The position numbers and the translations under genes are program-made. A DNA stretch of 34,858 nt from Roseburia_C amylophila (GTDB lineage Bacteria > Bacillota > Clostridia > Lachnospirales > Lachnospiraceae). How positions within the stretch are numbered: the stretch's first letter is position 1; the number at the start of each line of letters is the position of its first letter. The notes beneath the pieces were generated by a model that was not told where the DNA came from, searched no databases, and worked only from the letters and a program-made list of their open reading frames with translations. The stretch spans positions 1 through 34,858 of the forward strand of contig NZ_JAOQKI010000026.1 of NCBI RefSeq assembly GCF_025567465.1. Direction: 5' to 3'. Below are positions 25,308 to 32,790 of this stretch, one piece after another.

Positions 25308-25354
25308 ATAGAAATCATTTTATAATAAAAATACTATTTTTACTTGATTTCTAT
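25308..25354. promoter_or_regulatory. Inverted repeat in the LysR/purine divergent region
   Basis: Exact 10-bp arms, ATAGAAATCA (25308-25317) and TGATTTCTAT (25345-25354), are 27 bp apart. They overlap the upstream side of the purine promoter -10. The position fits a LysR-type activator site, but the region is AT-rich, so significance is moderate. Confidence 0.4.
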
Positions 25355-25376
25355 AATATTTTTATTATATTGTGTA

Positions 25377-25886
25377 GAGGAGGATTGTAAAAATATTTAC
25401 TTCTATATAATTAGCCGGTTATGCAGGAAGATTATTTTATCTGATATGAAATGTCTGCAGTTCTTAGTTACATGTTTTTCTTGATTATAAACTGTCTTTC
25501 CATTGCTTTGAGAGGATAACTGCTCTGTCCGCCGAAGTACGGATGCTGAATAATGTCTGCAAGGGGCACTAAGAATTTCGACCTATAACTGAATAAGCCT
25601 GGCAACCGGCGCAAATTCACATCCATGTTCATATGCGCCTCGCTGGCACTTCCCTGTGCCAGCGTTGCCGGATGCCAGACGAAATTTCAAGTGCCCCTAA
25701 CAGCCCTTAAAATGCATCCGTACTTCGGCGAACCGGGCAGTTATCATGTCAAACATTGGAAAGACTGTTTTGATAACAGAAAGAAAAACATGTGCTTTAG
25801 AACTGCGGCATTTCATATCAAAAATAATCTTCCCTGCATACCCGGAACTATATTTAAAATTTTATATTTTTTACAATCCCCTCCAC
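25377..25886. repeat. Large imperfect palindrome with structured centre
   Basis: The left arm (25377-25580) and right arm (25680-25886) are imperfect reverse complements over about 200 nt, by eye roughly 80% matched, with long exact stretches such as CCGAAGTACGGATGC and ACATGTTTTTC. The 99-nt centre folds further: CTGGCA (25599-25604) with TGCCAG (25673-25678), CCGGC (25606-25610) with GCCGG (25667-25671), and CGCTGGCAC with GTGCCAGCG (25641-25664). No protein gene is convincing here. A TTGATT-N16-TATATT sequence (25344-25371) could start plus-strand transcription at the first arm base. Could be a large structured RNA or a palindromic mobile repeat. Confidence 0.85.
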
Positions 25887-25943
25887 AAACCACATAAATT
25901 ATATTTTCAAATGATTTCCACAAAATAAAAGAGGTATTTTATT

Positions 25944-26822
25944 ATGACATTAGACTCCTACCGTAACTTTGTAACCATTGTAGATTGCGGCAGTATCGTA
26001 GCGGCTGCCAATAAGCTTCTGATTGCACAGCCTTCTTTGAGTAACCAGCTAAAAAATATTGAGAAAACCTATGGTGCGAAGCTTCTTCTCCGGGGAAACC
26101 GTTCTTTAGAGCTGACGGATGCAGGAAGAATCTTTTACAAACGTGCCAAAGAGATTTGCATGATGGAAGAGGGCTTACGAAATGAACTGCTGAACCAGAA
26201 AGCCGGCTTCTCTGAACTGTTGAAAATTTCAATTCCAGCCGGTAACTCTCCTTATTTTCTCCACAAATTTTTTGATGCCTTTATTGCAAAGCACCCGAAA
26301 GTAAATTATGACTTTTATGAGATTCCAAGCGAATTTGTTATTCCGAATGTCCTGAATGGAATTACGGAGATTGGTCTGATTCGTTCTGCTGCGCCCGGAC
26401 ATGGTGCGCTTACACTTTATCCTTATGAAAGGGAGGATATTGTTGCCCTGTTTCCAAAAGACCATCCCCTGGCTAAAATCAAAGGAAAGCTTTCTGTCCC
26501 GGACCTTGCCAACTACCCGCTGGCAATTCCTTTTGACTGTCTGGATATTGTTTATGCTTCTTTTGGACACTATCTTCTTTCGCCAAATGTTTCCATGATT
26601 ACTTCTCCGAAAACCACTGCCATTGAATGGGCGCGCTCTTTTGGAAGTGTAGCCTTAGTCTCCCTGACGAAAGAGGACATGCGTGAAATTAAGGATATGT
26701 GCATCAAATATATTTCCGATGAAAACCTCTATATTATGAGTGCTTTTATTATCAGCAAAGACCGGCACCTTTCGAAGATTGCGAAGGAATTTTTGCAGGT
26801 GCATGGTATTGAAGTTTCTTAA
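25944..26822 (+). CDS. LysR-family transcriptional regulator
   Basis: This 292-residue regulator has an N-terminal winged helix-turn-helix in residues 1-60 (YRNFVTIVDCGSIVAAANKL, then QPSLSNQLKNIEK) and an effector-binding domain at 88-290. The AGAGGT site before the ATG is good. It is divergent from the purine salvage operon across a 777-bp gap, most of which is the large palindrome. It is the natural candidate regulator of that operon, but the long distance is unusual for LysR pairs, which normally share a short promoter region. Confidence 0.9.
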   Translation: MTLDSYRNFVTIVDCGSIVAAANKLLIAQPSLSNQLKNIEKTYGAKLLLRGNRSLELTDAGRIFYKRAKEICMMEEGLRNELLNQKAGFSELLKISIPAGNSPYFLHKFFDAFIAKHPKVNYDFYEIPSEFVIPNVLNGITEIGLIRSAAPGHGALTLYPYEREDIVALFPKDHPLAKIKGKLSVPDLANYPLAIPFDCLDIVYASFGHYLLSPNVSMITSPKTTAIEWARSFGSVALVSLTKEDMREIKDMCIKYISDENLYIMSAFIISKDRHLSKIAKEFLQVHGIEVS

Positions 26823-26832
26823 GGTGCTCGCC

Positions 26833-26859
26833 AAATCTGCATGCAAGCATGCGATTTTT
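26833..26859 (+). terminator. Terminator of the LysR gene
   Basis: AAATC (26833-26837) pairs with GATTT (26853-26857), around paired GCATGC elements. T's follow. It lies 11 bp after the stop codon. Confidence 0.55.
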
Positions 26860-26878
26860 CTCGCTACTCGCGTAAAAA

Positions 26879-26903
26879 AAGAGAATCTATAAAAGATTCT
26901 CTT
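26879..26903 (-). terminator. Terminator of the tRNA-Glu/tRNA-Cys unit
   Basis: AAGAGAATC (26879-26887) pairs with GATTCTCTT (26895-26903). On the minus strand a run of seven T's follows. Confidence 0.85.
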
Positions 26904-26908
26904 GAAAG

Positions 26909-26979
26909 AGGCGACAACCAGATTCGAACTGGTGATAAGGGTGTTGCAGACCCGTGCCTTACCACTTGGCTATGTCGCC
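26909..26979 (-). tRNA. tRNA-Cys (GCA), copy 2
   Basis: A 71-nt cloverleaf with acceptor GGCGACA/TGTCGCC, anticodon loop CTGCAAC (GCA), T-arm GGTTCGAATCT-like (ACCAG/CTGGT stem) and discriminator U. Second gene of a tRNA-Glu/tRNA-Cys transcript. It shares 39 central nucleotides with the copy at 20563-20633, but its acceptor and T stems differ. Confidence 0.97.
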
Positions 26980-27048
26980 ATATTCTGTTGTAACACTTCC
27001 AGTATATGCAGTGGCACATTTTTTATGCCTCATATTCCGTTCGTGTAA

Positions 27049-27120
27049 TGACTCCGACGGGAATCGAACCCGTGTTACCGCCGTGAAAGGGCGATGTCTT
27101 AACCGCTTGACCACGGAGCC
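27049..27120 (-). tRNA. tRNA-Glu (UUC)
   Basis: A 72-nt cloverleaf with anticodon loop CTTTCAC (UUC), T-arm GGGTTCGATTCCC and discriminator A. The acceptor stem GGCTCCG/CGGAGTC contains one G-U pair. It is the first gene of a two-tRNA unit. CCA is not encoded. Confidence 0.95.
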
Positions 27121-27153
27121 AGATACGTTCCAACGACCGTCAGAACGTGTTTT

Positions 27154-27182
27154 AGTATACCATAGAGTAGTGGTGATGTAAA
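27154..27182 (-). promoter_or_regulatory. Promoter of the tRNA-Glu/tRNA-Cys unit
   Basis: On the minus strand, TTTACA (27182-27177) and TATACT (27159-27154) are separated by 17 bp, 34 bp before the tRNA-Glu 5' end. Confidence 0.8.
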
Positions 27183-27307
27183 GCGTTTTTTACGAATTAT
27201 TCGTCATAATTTTGCTGAGGTAATTTTGCTCAAAATTTTGCCTCAAAATTATTCTCTTTAAGGGTACACTTCTTTTCTCTTTCTGTCTTTCTTTTAAAAT
27301 TTTCTTC

Positions 27308-27336
27308 TTGACATTACTGTCTTAGTGTATTATTGT
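27308..27336 (+). promoter_or_regulatory. Promoter of the ABC transporter unit
   Basis: TTGACA (27308-27313) and TATTGT (27331-27336) are separated by 17 bp. The -10 lies inside the palindromic operator 27326-27345, so a bound repressor would block RNA polymerase. Confidence 0.75.
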
Positions 27337-27345
27337 AGTAATACA
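27326..27345. promoter_or_regulatory. Palindromic operator TGTATTA-N6-TAATACA (copy 2)
   Basis: Perfect 7-bp arms (27326-27332 and 27339-27345) with a 6-bp spacer cover the -10 of the ABC promoter. Arms and spacing are identical to the site at 3607-3626. The site resembles GntR/YtrA-type operators. The regulator that usually precedes such ABC genes is not present here. Confidence 0.7.
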
Positions 27346-27366
27346 AATAAAGAAGGAGATATGTTT

Positions 27367-28260
27367 ATGGAAACAATATTGCAAACAACGAATCTTTCCC
27401 GGCAATTCGGTAAGAAGATGGCTGTAAATAATGTAAATATGACCATTCACAAAGGTGATATTTACGGATTCATTGGAAAAAACGGTGCCGGAAAAACAAC
27501 TTTCATGCGCCTTGTTTTAGGTACTGCTTTCCCTTCCAAAGGAGAAATTAAATTATTCGACGGCGAGCCTTTCGATAAAGCCAGACGCAAAATCGGTTCT
27601 TTAATCGAAGCACCTGGACTTTATAAAAACTGTACCGCCTATGAAAACTTAAAGCAGTTTTCCTTAATTTACGGTGGCACTGATGCAGAGATTAAGGAAA
27701 TCCTTTTTCTGGTTGGGCTTGCTGATACCGGCAATAAGAAAGCCGGCAAATTTTCCCTCGGAATGCGCCAGCGTCTTGGTATTGCCATTGCACTTCTCGG
27801 CAATCCGGAGTTCTTAGTCTTAGATGAGCCGGTAAACGGTCTTGACCCTGCCGGAATGAAGGAAGTCCGTGATTTGATTTTAAAGCTGAATCATGAGAAA
27901 AATATTACAATTCTCATTTCCAGTCACTTATTAGATGAGCTGTCCAAAATCGTTACCAGATATGGAATTATCAACGACGGTATGCTGATTGAAGAAGTTA
28001 CTGCTGCAGAATTAAATGAACGCTGCCAGCACAAACTTATTTTTACAGTAGATGATGTGCAGAAAACAGCCGCTATTTTTGCAGAAACTATTCCGGCAGA
28101 ACAGATTCGCATTGCCGGCAATCAGGTGATTCTCTCCTCACATCTTGAGGAAGCCGCTGAATTAAACAAACGTCTGGTTCAACAGGACGTTGCGGTAAAT
28201 AGTTTCTGGGTGCATGCAGAAGGACTTGAACAATACTTTATGAAACGGATAGGTGGTTAA
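27367..28260 (+). CDS. ABC transporter ATP-binding protein (BcrA/lantibiotic-type)
   Basis: This 297-residue ATPase has Walker A GKNGAGKTT (37-45), signature FSLGMRQRLGIA (129-140), Walker B FLVLDEP (149-155), then the NGLDPAGM D-loop region and SSHLLDEL with the switch His. The wording matches the BcrA/antimicrobial-peptide resistance subfamily of exporters. The ATG at 27367, eight bases after AAGGAG, is preferred over the ATG two codons earlier or the longer frame. Its partner permease follows after one base. Confidence 0.9.
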   Translation: METILQTTNLSRQFGKKMAVNNVNMTIHKGDIYGFIGKNGAGKTTFMRLVLGTAFPSKGEIKLFDGEPFDKARRKIGSLIEAPGLYKNCTAYENLKQFSLIYGGTDAEIKEILFLVGLADTGNKKAGKFSLGMRQRLGIAIALLGNPEFLVLDEPVNGLDPAGMKEVRDLILKLNHEKNITILISSHLLDELSKIVTRYGIINDGMLIEEVTAAELNERCQHKLIFTVDDVQKTAAIFAETIPAEQIRIAGNQVILSSHLEEAAELNKRLVQQDVAVNSFWVHAEGLEQYFMKRIGG

Positions 28261-28261
28261 T

Positions 28262-29056
28262 ATGGGACAATTATTTAGATTTGAATTTCGAAAATTATTC
28301 CGTCAGAAGAGCTTTTACATCTGTGGCTGTGTGTTAATCGGATTAATTCTTCTGACCGCAGTAACATTAAATATGATTTACAGTTTATCACAGGGAAATA
28401 TGGAAGCTGGCGGCGTAACCGTAAGTGCTTCTGACGATGGATTCCTTTATACCGGCATATATATGCTGGTTGGTGCAGTATCTTCCAGCAACTTTACGAT
28501 TGTACTGGCTGTATTTCTTTCCCTCTTTGTATGCAGCGACTACACCAATGGCACTTTAAAAAATATCATTGCACGAGGCTACAGCCGCACCCGCATTTAT
28601 GCGGTAAAATACATGGTATCCTTAGCTGCCACAACGGTTTATACCATTGTCTGCTGGCTTACCGGATTCTTTGCCGGCACTGCATTCTGGAAAGTTGGAA
28701 GCCTTTCCGGTACCACAGGAGATCTGGTTACCACCCTGCTTTTACAGCTTCTTGGTAACTTTGCATATACCTCCCTTTTCTTCCTGATTGCAGTTCTATT
28801 TAAGAAAACAGGCGGTTCCATCGCAGTTGGTATCATCGGTCCACTGGTTTTATCCATGATTATTTCACTGGCAGATACGCTGACACATAAAAAATCTTTT
28901 GATTTTGCTGATTACTGGCTGGATAATTGCATGTATCAGACTGCAGCAGACAGTATGGCATCTGATATGATGATCCGCTGCTTCATCTGCTTCCTGGTTT
29001 ATGCTGTTTTATTCTATGTTATCAGTATATTTGTTGGAAAACGTAACGAAGTATAA
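28262..29056 (+). CDS. ABC-2-type transporter permease
   Basis: This 264-residue membrane protein has six predicted TM helices. It starts with the basic MGQLFRFEFRKLFRQKSF and has the family segment CSDYTNGTLKNIIARGYSR between helices two and three. It is the partner of the preceding ATPase. The ATG at 28262 lies after AGGTGG; an upstream GTG at 28253 would overlap the ATPase gene and is less likely. Such pairs commonly export or sense cell-envelope-active peptides. The substrate is unknown. Confidence 0.9.
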   Translation: MGQLFRFEFRKLFRQKSFYICGCVLIGLILLTAVTLNMIYSLSQGNMEAGGVTVSASDDGFLYTGIYMLVGAVSSSNFTIVLAVFLSLFVCSDYTNGTLKNIIARGYSRTRIYAVKYMVSLAATTVYTIVCWLTGFFAGTAFWKVGSLSGTTGDLVTTLLLQLLGNFAYTSLFFLIAVLFKKTGGSIAVGIIGPLVLSMIISLADTLTHKKSFDFADYWLDNCMYQTAADSMASDMMIRCFICFLVYAVLFYVISIFVGKRNEV

Positions 29057-29124
29057 CTTCAAGTTACCACCAGGTCATCTATTCTGTAATCAGCTATAGA
29101 TTTATCCTTTCGTCCACTTAAATG

Positions 29125-29171
29125 AAAAAGGACTCTCTTTGCAGAATTAAATCCTGTGAGTGTCCTTTTTC
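29125..29171. terminator. Bidirectional terminator
   Basis: AAAAAGGAC (29125-29133) pairs with GTCCTTTTT (29162-29170), extended by a short CTC/GAG inner stem. It is flanked by A- and T-runs and separates the convergent ABC and PTS units. Confidence 0.8.
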
Positions 29172-29207
29172 TACATGCTATTCAAAAATGAGGGATTTTT
29201 CTAAAAT

Positions 29208-31139
29208 TTATAAATGTGCAGAAATGTAATATCCATCTTCTAATGCACTCCATACCGTACCTACACGATTTGCATCTCCTATTATATTGGTATCCTGCAC
29301 AATTCCAAAATATTCATTTGCTTCATCCAGTCTTGCGCGCATTCCTGCTGCAAATATAACTGTATCAGCTAAAATCTCTTTCTGACTGCCATCTTCCATT
29401 TCCGTGATTACAGAATGTTCACGGATTTCTTTACAACTTGTCTCAGTTATTGCTGTCAGATTTTTACATTTATCCATCTCAGTTTTCAAAGCTACTTTCA
29501 TGATGTCATTCAATGTCCGGTTCAGGACTGGTCCTAATTCTAGAATTGTTACTTTCCTTCCCATTTTTGCCAGATCAACACCAAGTTCACAGCCTATCGA
29601 ACCACCTCCGATAATAACAACATTTTTTCCTGTTTTCTCAAGGTTTTTGTAAGCATCAATTGCTGTCATAATCTGATTTTTTTCCATACCGGATATCTGG
29701 AATGTTACAGGATATGCTCCTAATGCCAGTATTATGCTGTCTGCATTAAGTTCACGGATTTTCTGAGGATCCATTCTGGTATTTAAATGAACTTTTGCTC
29801 CTGATTTATAAAGTCTATTGCTCAAGTAGTCTTTCAGTCTCTTTAAATCCTGCTTGGTACTGTCATAATCTGCACAAATTAACTGTCCTCCAAGAGCAGT
29901 TTCTCCTTCATACAGACTTACGTCATGACCCCTTTCTGCTGCTGTAATCGCTGCTTTCATACCTGCAGGACCTCCTCCTACAACCACTACTTTTTTCTTT
30001 CTATCTGCCTTTGGAAGCACATTTGGTACTCTGTCTTCATGGAGATAGCGCGGATTAACAGAACAACATGGTACGGAATTCATTCCTACATGACTGCGTT
30101 TTTCTTCCTCTGTACGATACTGATATGGATTATAGCAATTCATACAACGAATGCATGGAACAATATCTTCACTGCGTCCTTCATAGGCTTTTTGCGCCCA
30201 CCATGGATCTGCAATCAATTGCCTTCCTACAACAATTGCATCTGCATAGCCTTTTTCCAGAATATCCTCAGCTTCTTCCGGCGTCATAATACCTCCAACT
30301 ACTGCTACTGGAATCTTTACCTGCTCTTTTACTTTTCGTGCAAGATCAACATTAATCATATGGGGCGCATAAGCGGTAGAAGACATGTAAATCTTTGTAT
30401 TATTATTTACTTCAACACCACAGGAAATATGTACCATATCAATTTTATCTTCTATACTCTTAATAAATGCTGCAACTTCCTCTACCTGCATTCCTCCTTC
30501 AATATGTTCATCACCACTGATACGCATATCCAGCATATAATCTGGACCAACTGCTTTTCTTACCCTGTCTACAATCATGGTAGGAAACTTAATTCTATTT
30601 TCAAAACTTCCACCATATTCATCTGTTCTTTTATTAAAATATGGCGATAAAAATTCTGCTGGAAGCCAGCCATGACCAAAATGCAAAAGTACACTGTCAA
30701 AACCATATTCCTTTGCATCTAAGGCTGATTTTGCAAATTTATCTGCAATATCCTCCATCATTGCCTCATCCATTGCCCGTACTTCAGTTCCATCTTCTCT
30801 TGTATAAGATACTGGTCCAATCGCATAATCACCCTTTTCTACCATTGCAAACTGTCCACAATGACATAACTCAAATTCTGCTTTTGCGCCTCTTTGACGG
30901 ATGATCGATACTTCTTCCCTGACTTTTGCTGCTTTAAAAAGGTCTGCAAAACAATACGGTCCTGGCGTCAGACGCATTCTGGAATCATCCACGGAACCAC
31001 TGGTTCCGCGGATAATCATTCCAATACCACTTAAAGATTTGTCTGTATTACTTCCAAGTGGTGCTGATATAATACGATTTTTCAGTACTACCTTATTTAC
31101 TTTTAAAGGTTCAAATAATTTTGGATATTTACAGTTCAT
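29208..31139 (-). CDS. Old-yellow-enzyme/2,4-dienoyl-CoA-reductase-type flavin oxidoreductase
   Basis: This 643-residue three-part enzyme carries an N-terminal FMN TIM barrel (1-325), a 4Fe-4S cluster region with C329, C332, C335 and C358 or C359, and a C-terminal FAD/NAD(P) double Rossmann unit (GGGPAG at 388-393; GGGSIG at 511-516). This is the layout of dienoyl-CoA reductase, BaiCD/BaiH and trimethylamine dehydrogenase. The barrel motif HFGHGWLPAEFLSP has Trp158 where E. coli FadH uses a catalytic Tyr. An AAGGGA site precedes the ATG. It is last in the PTS operon, 23 bp after IIBC, so it probably reduces an unsaturated bond in something brought in with the sugar. Confidence 0.92.
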   Translation of the reverse strand: MNCKYPKLFEPLKVNKVVLKNRIISAPLGSNTDKSLSGIGMIIRGTSGSVDDSRMRLTPGPYCFADLFKAAKVREEVSIIRQRGAKAEFELCHCGQFAMVEKGDYAIGPVSYTREDGTEVRAMDEAMMEDIADKFAKSALDAKEYGFDSVLLHFGHGWLPAEFLSPYFNKRTDEYGGSFENRIKFPTMIVDRVRKAVGPDYMLDMRISGDEHIEGGMQVEEVAAFIKSIEDKIDMVHISCGVEVNNNTKIYMSSTAYAPHMINVDLARKVKEQVKIPVAVVGGIMTPEEAEDILEKGYADAIVVGRQLIADPWWAQKAYEGRSEDIVPCIRCMNCYNPYQYRTEEEKRSHVGMNSVPCCSVNPRYLHEDRVPNVLPKADRKKKVVVVGGGPAGMKAAITAAERGHDVSLYEGETALGGQLICADYDSTKQDLKRLKDYLSNRLYKSGAKVHLNTRMDPQKIRELNADSIILALGAYPVTFQISGMEKNQIMTAIDAYKNLEKTGKNVVIIGGGSIGCELGVDLAKMGRKVTILELGPVLNRTLNDIMKVALKTEMDKCKNLTAITETSCKEIREHSVITEMEDGSQKEILADTVIFAAGMRARLDEANEYFGIVQDTNIIGDANRVGTVWSALEDGYYISAHL

Positions 31140-31162
31140 TCTATTCCCTTCTTTCCTATAAC

Positions 31163-32527
31163 TTATACTGCCTGTTCTTCCGGAATATCCTTAAATCCCA
31201 TAAATATTGTAATCAAAAATGCTCCCACAAAGGATACTGTCATAAGAATGCACCAGATTACAAAAGTATCACCAAAGAATGCAGGAAGTCCGCCAAGTCC
31301 ACAGAGACTTAATGCTGTACATTTTACACCAAATGCCAGTGAAAATGCAGAACAGATTGCATCCATAATTCCAAGAGAAATTAAAGGTTTCTTAGCTGGA
31401 AGTAATACACCAAACAATGCTGGCTCTGTAATTCCTACAACTGCCATAAGAGAGGCAGACATGGATGTTGTTTTCATCTTGCTGTTTTTGGTCTTAAACC
31501 ATACTCCTAATGCTGCTCCACCAATTGCGATATTTCCATATGCAAGTAACGGGAAGAAATAAGAAAATCCTTGACTTGCAAGCTCTGTTAAAGTAATTGG
31601 AAGTGCAATTCCGTTATGTACACCTGTCATAACAAGATATGGTGCAATTGCTCCAATAATGATACCACCTACAACAGACATCTTTGTAAAGATAAATGAA
31701 ATTCCACCACAAAGTCCATTTCCAATCCAGGTTGCAATCGGTCCTGTTACTATCAGAATAACTGGAATTGAAATTATCATAGTAATGATCGGAATTAATA
31801 AGCTTGACAATACCTTTGGACTTATCTTCTTTGCAAGTTTGTTAATCAGCATTACAACAGGCATAGAAAGAAGAATTGGTGTAATGGAAGAAGCATAAGA
31901 AACCAGTGTCACCGGAATTCCAATAAAACTTGCTGTTCCGCCTGCACTTCCAAGCTCAATCAGTGTCGGATAAACCAAAACTGCTCCTACCAGTGCTCCG
32001 ATATATGGATTCACCTGAAGTTTTTTCGCTGCTGCAAATCCTAAAAAAATCGGAAGGAAATAATATCCTGCCTGTCCAATGGAATATAATACCTGATAGG
32101 TATAAGTAGTTGTATCTATGTTAATATAATTTAACATTGCCAGTAAACTCTGGATAAATCCGGATGCAATCAGAATAGGTACAATTGGCTGAATAGAGTT
32201 TGCGATGTAATCAATGATTACTGCACCTACGGATTTCTTCTTTTTTACGACTGCTGTCGCTTCTTCCTCTCCGCTATCACTGATATGTACAATTTTTTCC
32301 AGTTCATCATATACATCATTACATTTTCCACCAAAGATAATCTGAATTGTATTGGATGCCCAGTTCAATCCCTGGCAGCCTTCAATTTTCTTAATCTGTG
32401 CATCATTTACTTTATCCTTATCCTTTACTTCTACACGAACACGCGTAAAACAGCTCATGATGCTTATTACATTTTCTTCTCCCCCTACATTCTGCAGAAC
32501 TTCTAATGCTGCTTTCTTGTAATCCAT
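31163..32527 (-). CDS. PTS glucose/beta-glucoside-family EIIBC component
   Basis: This 454-residue fusion has an EIIB domain (1-80) with the phosphocysteine C26 in SCFTRVR, a variant of the usual CATRLR. A linker at about 80-105 precedes an EIIC membrane domain (105-445) with about ten helices and the GVHNGIALPIT segment. It imports and phosphorylates a sugar; the specificity is unknown. An AAGGAGG site precedes the ATG. It receives phosphate from the separate IIA encoded at the head of the operon. Confidence 0.93.
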   Translation of the reverse strand: MDYKKAALEVLQNVGGEENVISIMSCFTRVRVEVKDKDKVNDAQIKKIEGCQGLNWASNTIQIIFGGKCNDVYDELEKIVHISDSGEEEATAVVKKKKSVGAVIIDYIANSIQPIVPILIASGFIQSLLAMLNYINIDTTTYTYQVLYSIGQAGYYFLPIFLGFAAAKKLQVNPYIGALVGAVLVYPTLIELGSAGGTASFIGIPVTLVSYASSITPILLSMPVVMLINKLAKKISPKVLSSLLIPIITMIISIPVILIVTGPIATWIGNGLCGGISFIFTKMSVVGGIIIGAIAPYLVMTGVHNGIALPITLTELASQGFSYFFPLLAYGNIAIGGAALGVWFKTKNSKMKTTSMSASLMAVVGITEPALFGVLLPAKKPLISLGIMDAICSAFSLAFGVKCTALSLCGLGGLPAFFGDTFVIWCILMTVSFVGAFLITIFMGFKDIPEEQAV

Positions 32528-32572
32528 AATAATTTCCTCCTTTTTGTTTTACATCATTATCTTCAATTTTAC

Positions 32573-32611
32573 ATTTATCCTGTTACATCCCTCCTTTCTT
32601 ACAGGATAAAT
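32573..32611. other. 11-bp perfect inverted repeat in the EIIBC leader
   Basis: ATTTATCCTGT (32573-32583) pairs perfectly with ACAGGATAAAT (32601-32611). On the minus strand the loop contains AAGGAGGGATG, a Shine-Dalgarno-like sequence. ACAGGAT in one or other orientation occurs four times between 32573 and 32717. The role is unknown: possibly mRNA stability or a translation decoy for EIIBC. Confidence 0.5.
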
Positions 32612-32691
32612 ATGCATTTATTTTGTCATACAGGTATGAAAGTTCTTCTTACCTGCATAATCTACAGGATATTCTCTTTCGGATTTTCCGT

Positions 32692-32761
32692 AAAAAAAGC
32701 AGACCCTCAAACAGGATTCCTTTACCTATAAACAGTAAATGTTATCCCGTTTTCAGGTCTG
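32692..32761 (-). terminator. Internal terminator with RAT-like top, before EIIBC
   Basis: The outer stem pairs CAGACC with GGTCTG (32700-32705 with 32756-32761) and the middle stem pairs 32709-32717 with 32744-32752. An apical stem TTTAC/GTAAA (32721-32725 with 32735-32739) has flanking internal loops. Seven T's follow on the minus strand. The apical two-stem form with TTTACTG and AGGTAAA resembles a diverged BglG RNA target. It probably gives a second antitermination checkpoint before the transporter gene. Confidence 0.65.
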
Positions 32762-32790
32762 GCCTAATTTAATAGTGACCACCCTTTCCG

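Noticed and set aside
25167..25330. Known purine riboswitch upstream of the purine operon
   Set aside because: The conserved junction and kissing-loop sequences of the purine aptamer were not seen; the leader instead has two simple hairpins.
25625..25897. 90-aa plus-strand ORF inside the large palindrome
   Set aside because: It has no Shine-Dalgarno sequence, odd composition, and lies wholly within the centre and right arm of the inverted repeat. The left arm read from the other strand gives a similar, interrupted peptide. It is better explained as a by-product of the repeat.
25364..25904. ATTATAT direct repeats flanking the palindrome as a target-site duplication
   Set aside because: Copies occur at 25364-25370 and 25898-25904, but the area is AT-rich, and the right copy is 12 bp from the arm while the left is 6 bp away. 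Chance is a fair explanation.
29925..30650. 241-aa plus-strand ORF
   Set aside because: It is antisense to the flavin oxidoreductase gene, rich in Cys/His/Tyr/Ile from codon complementarity, and has no RBS.
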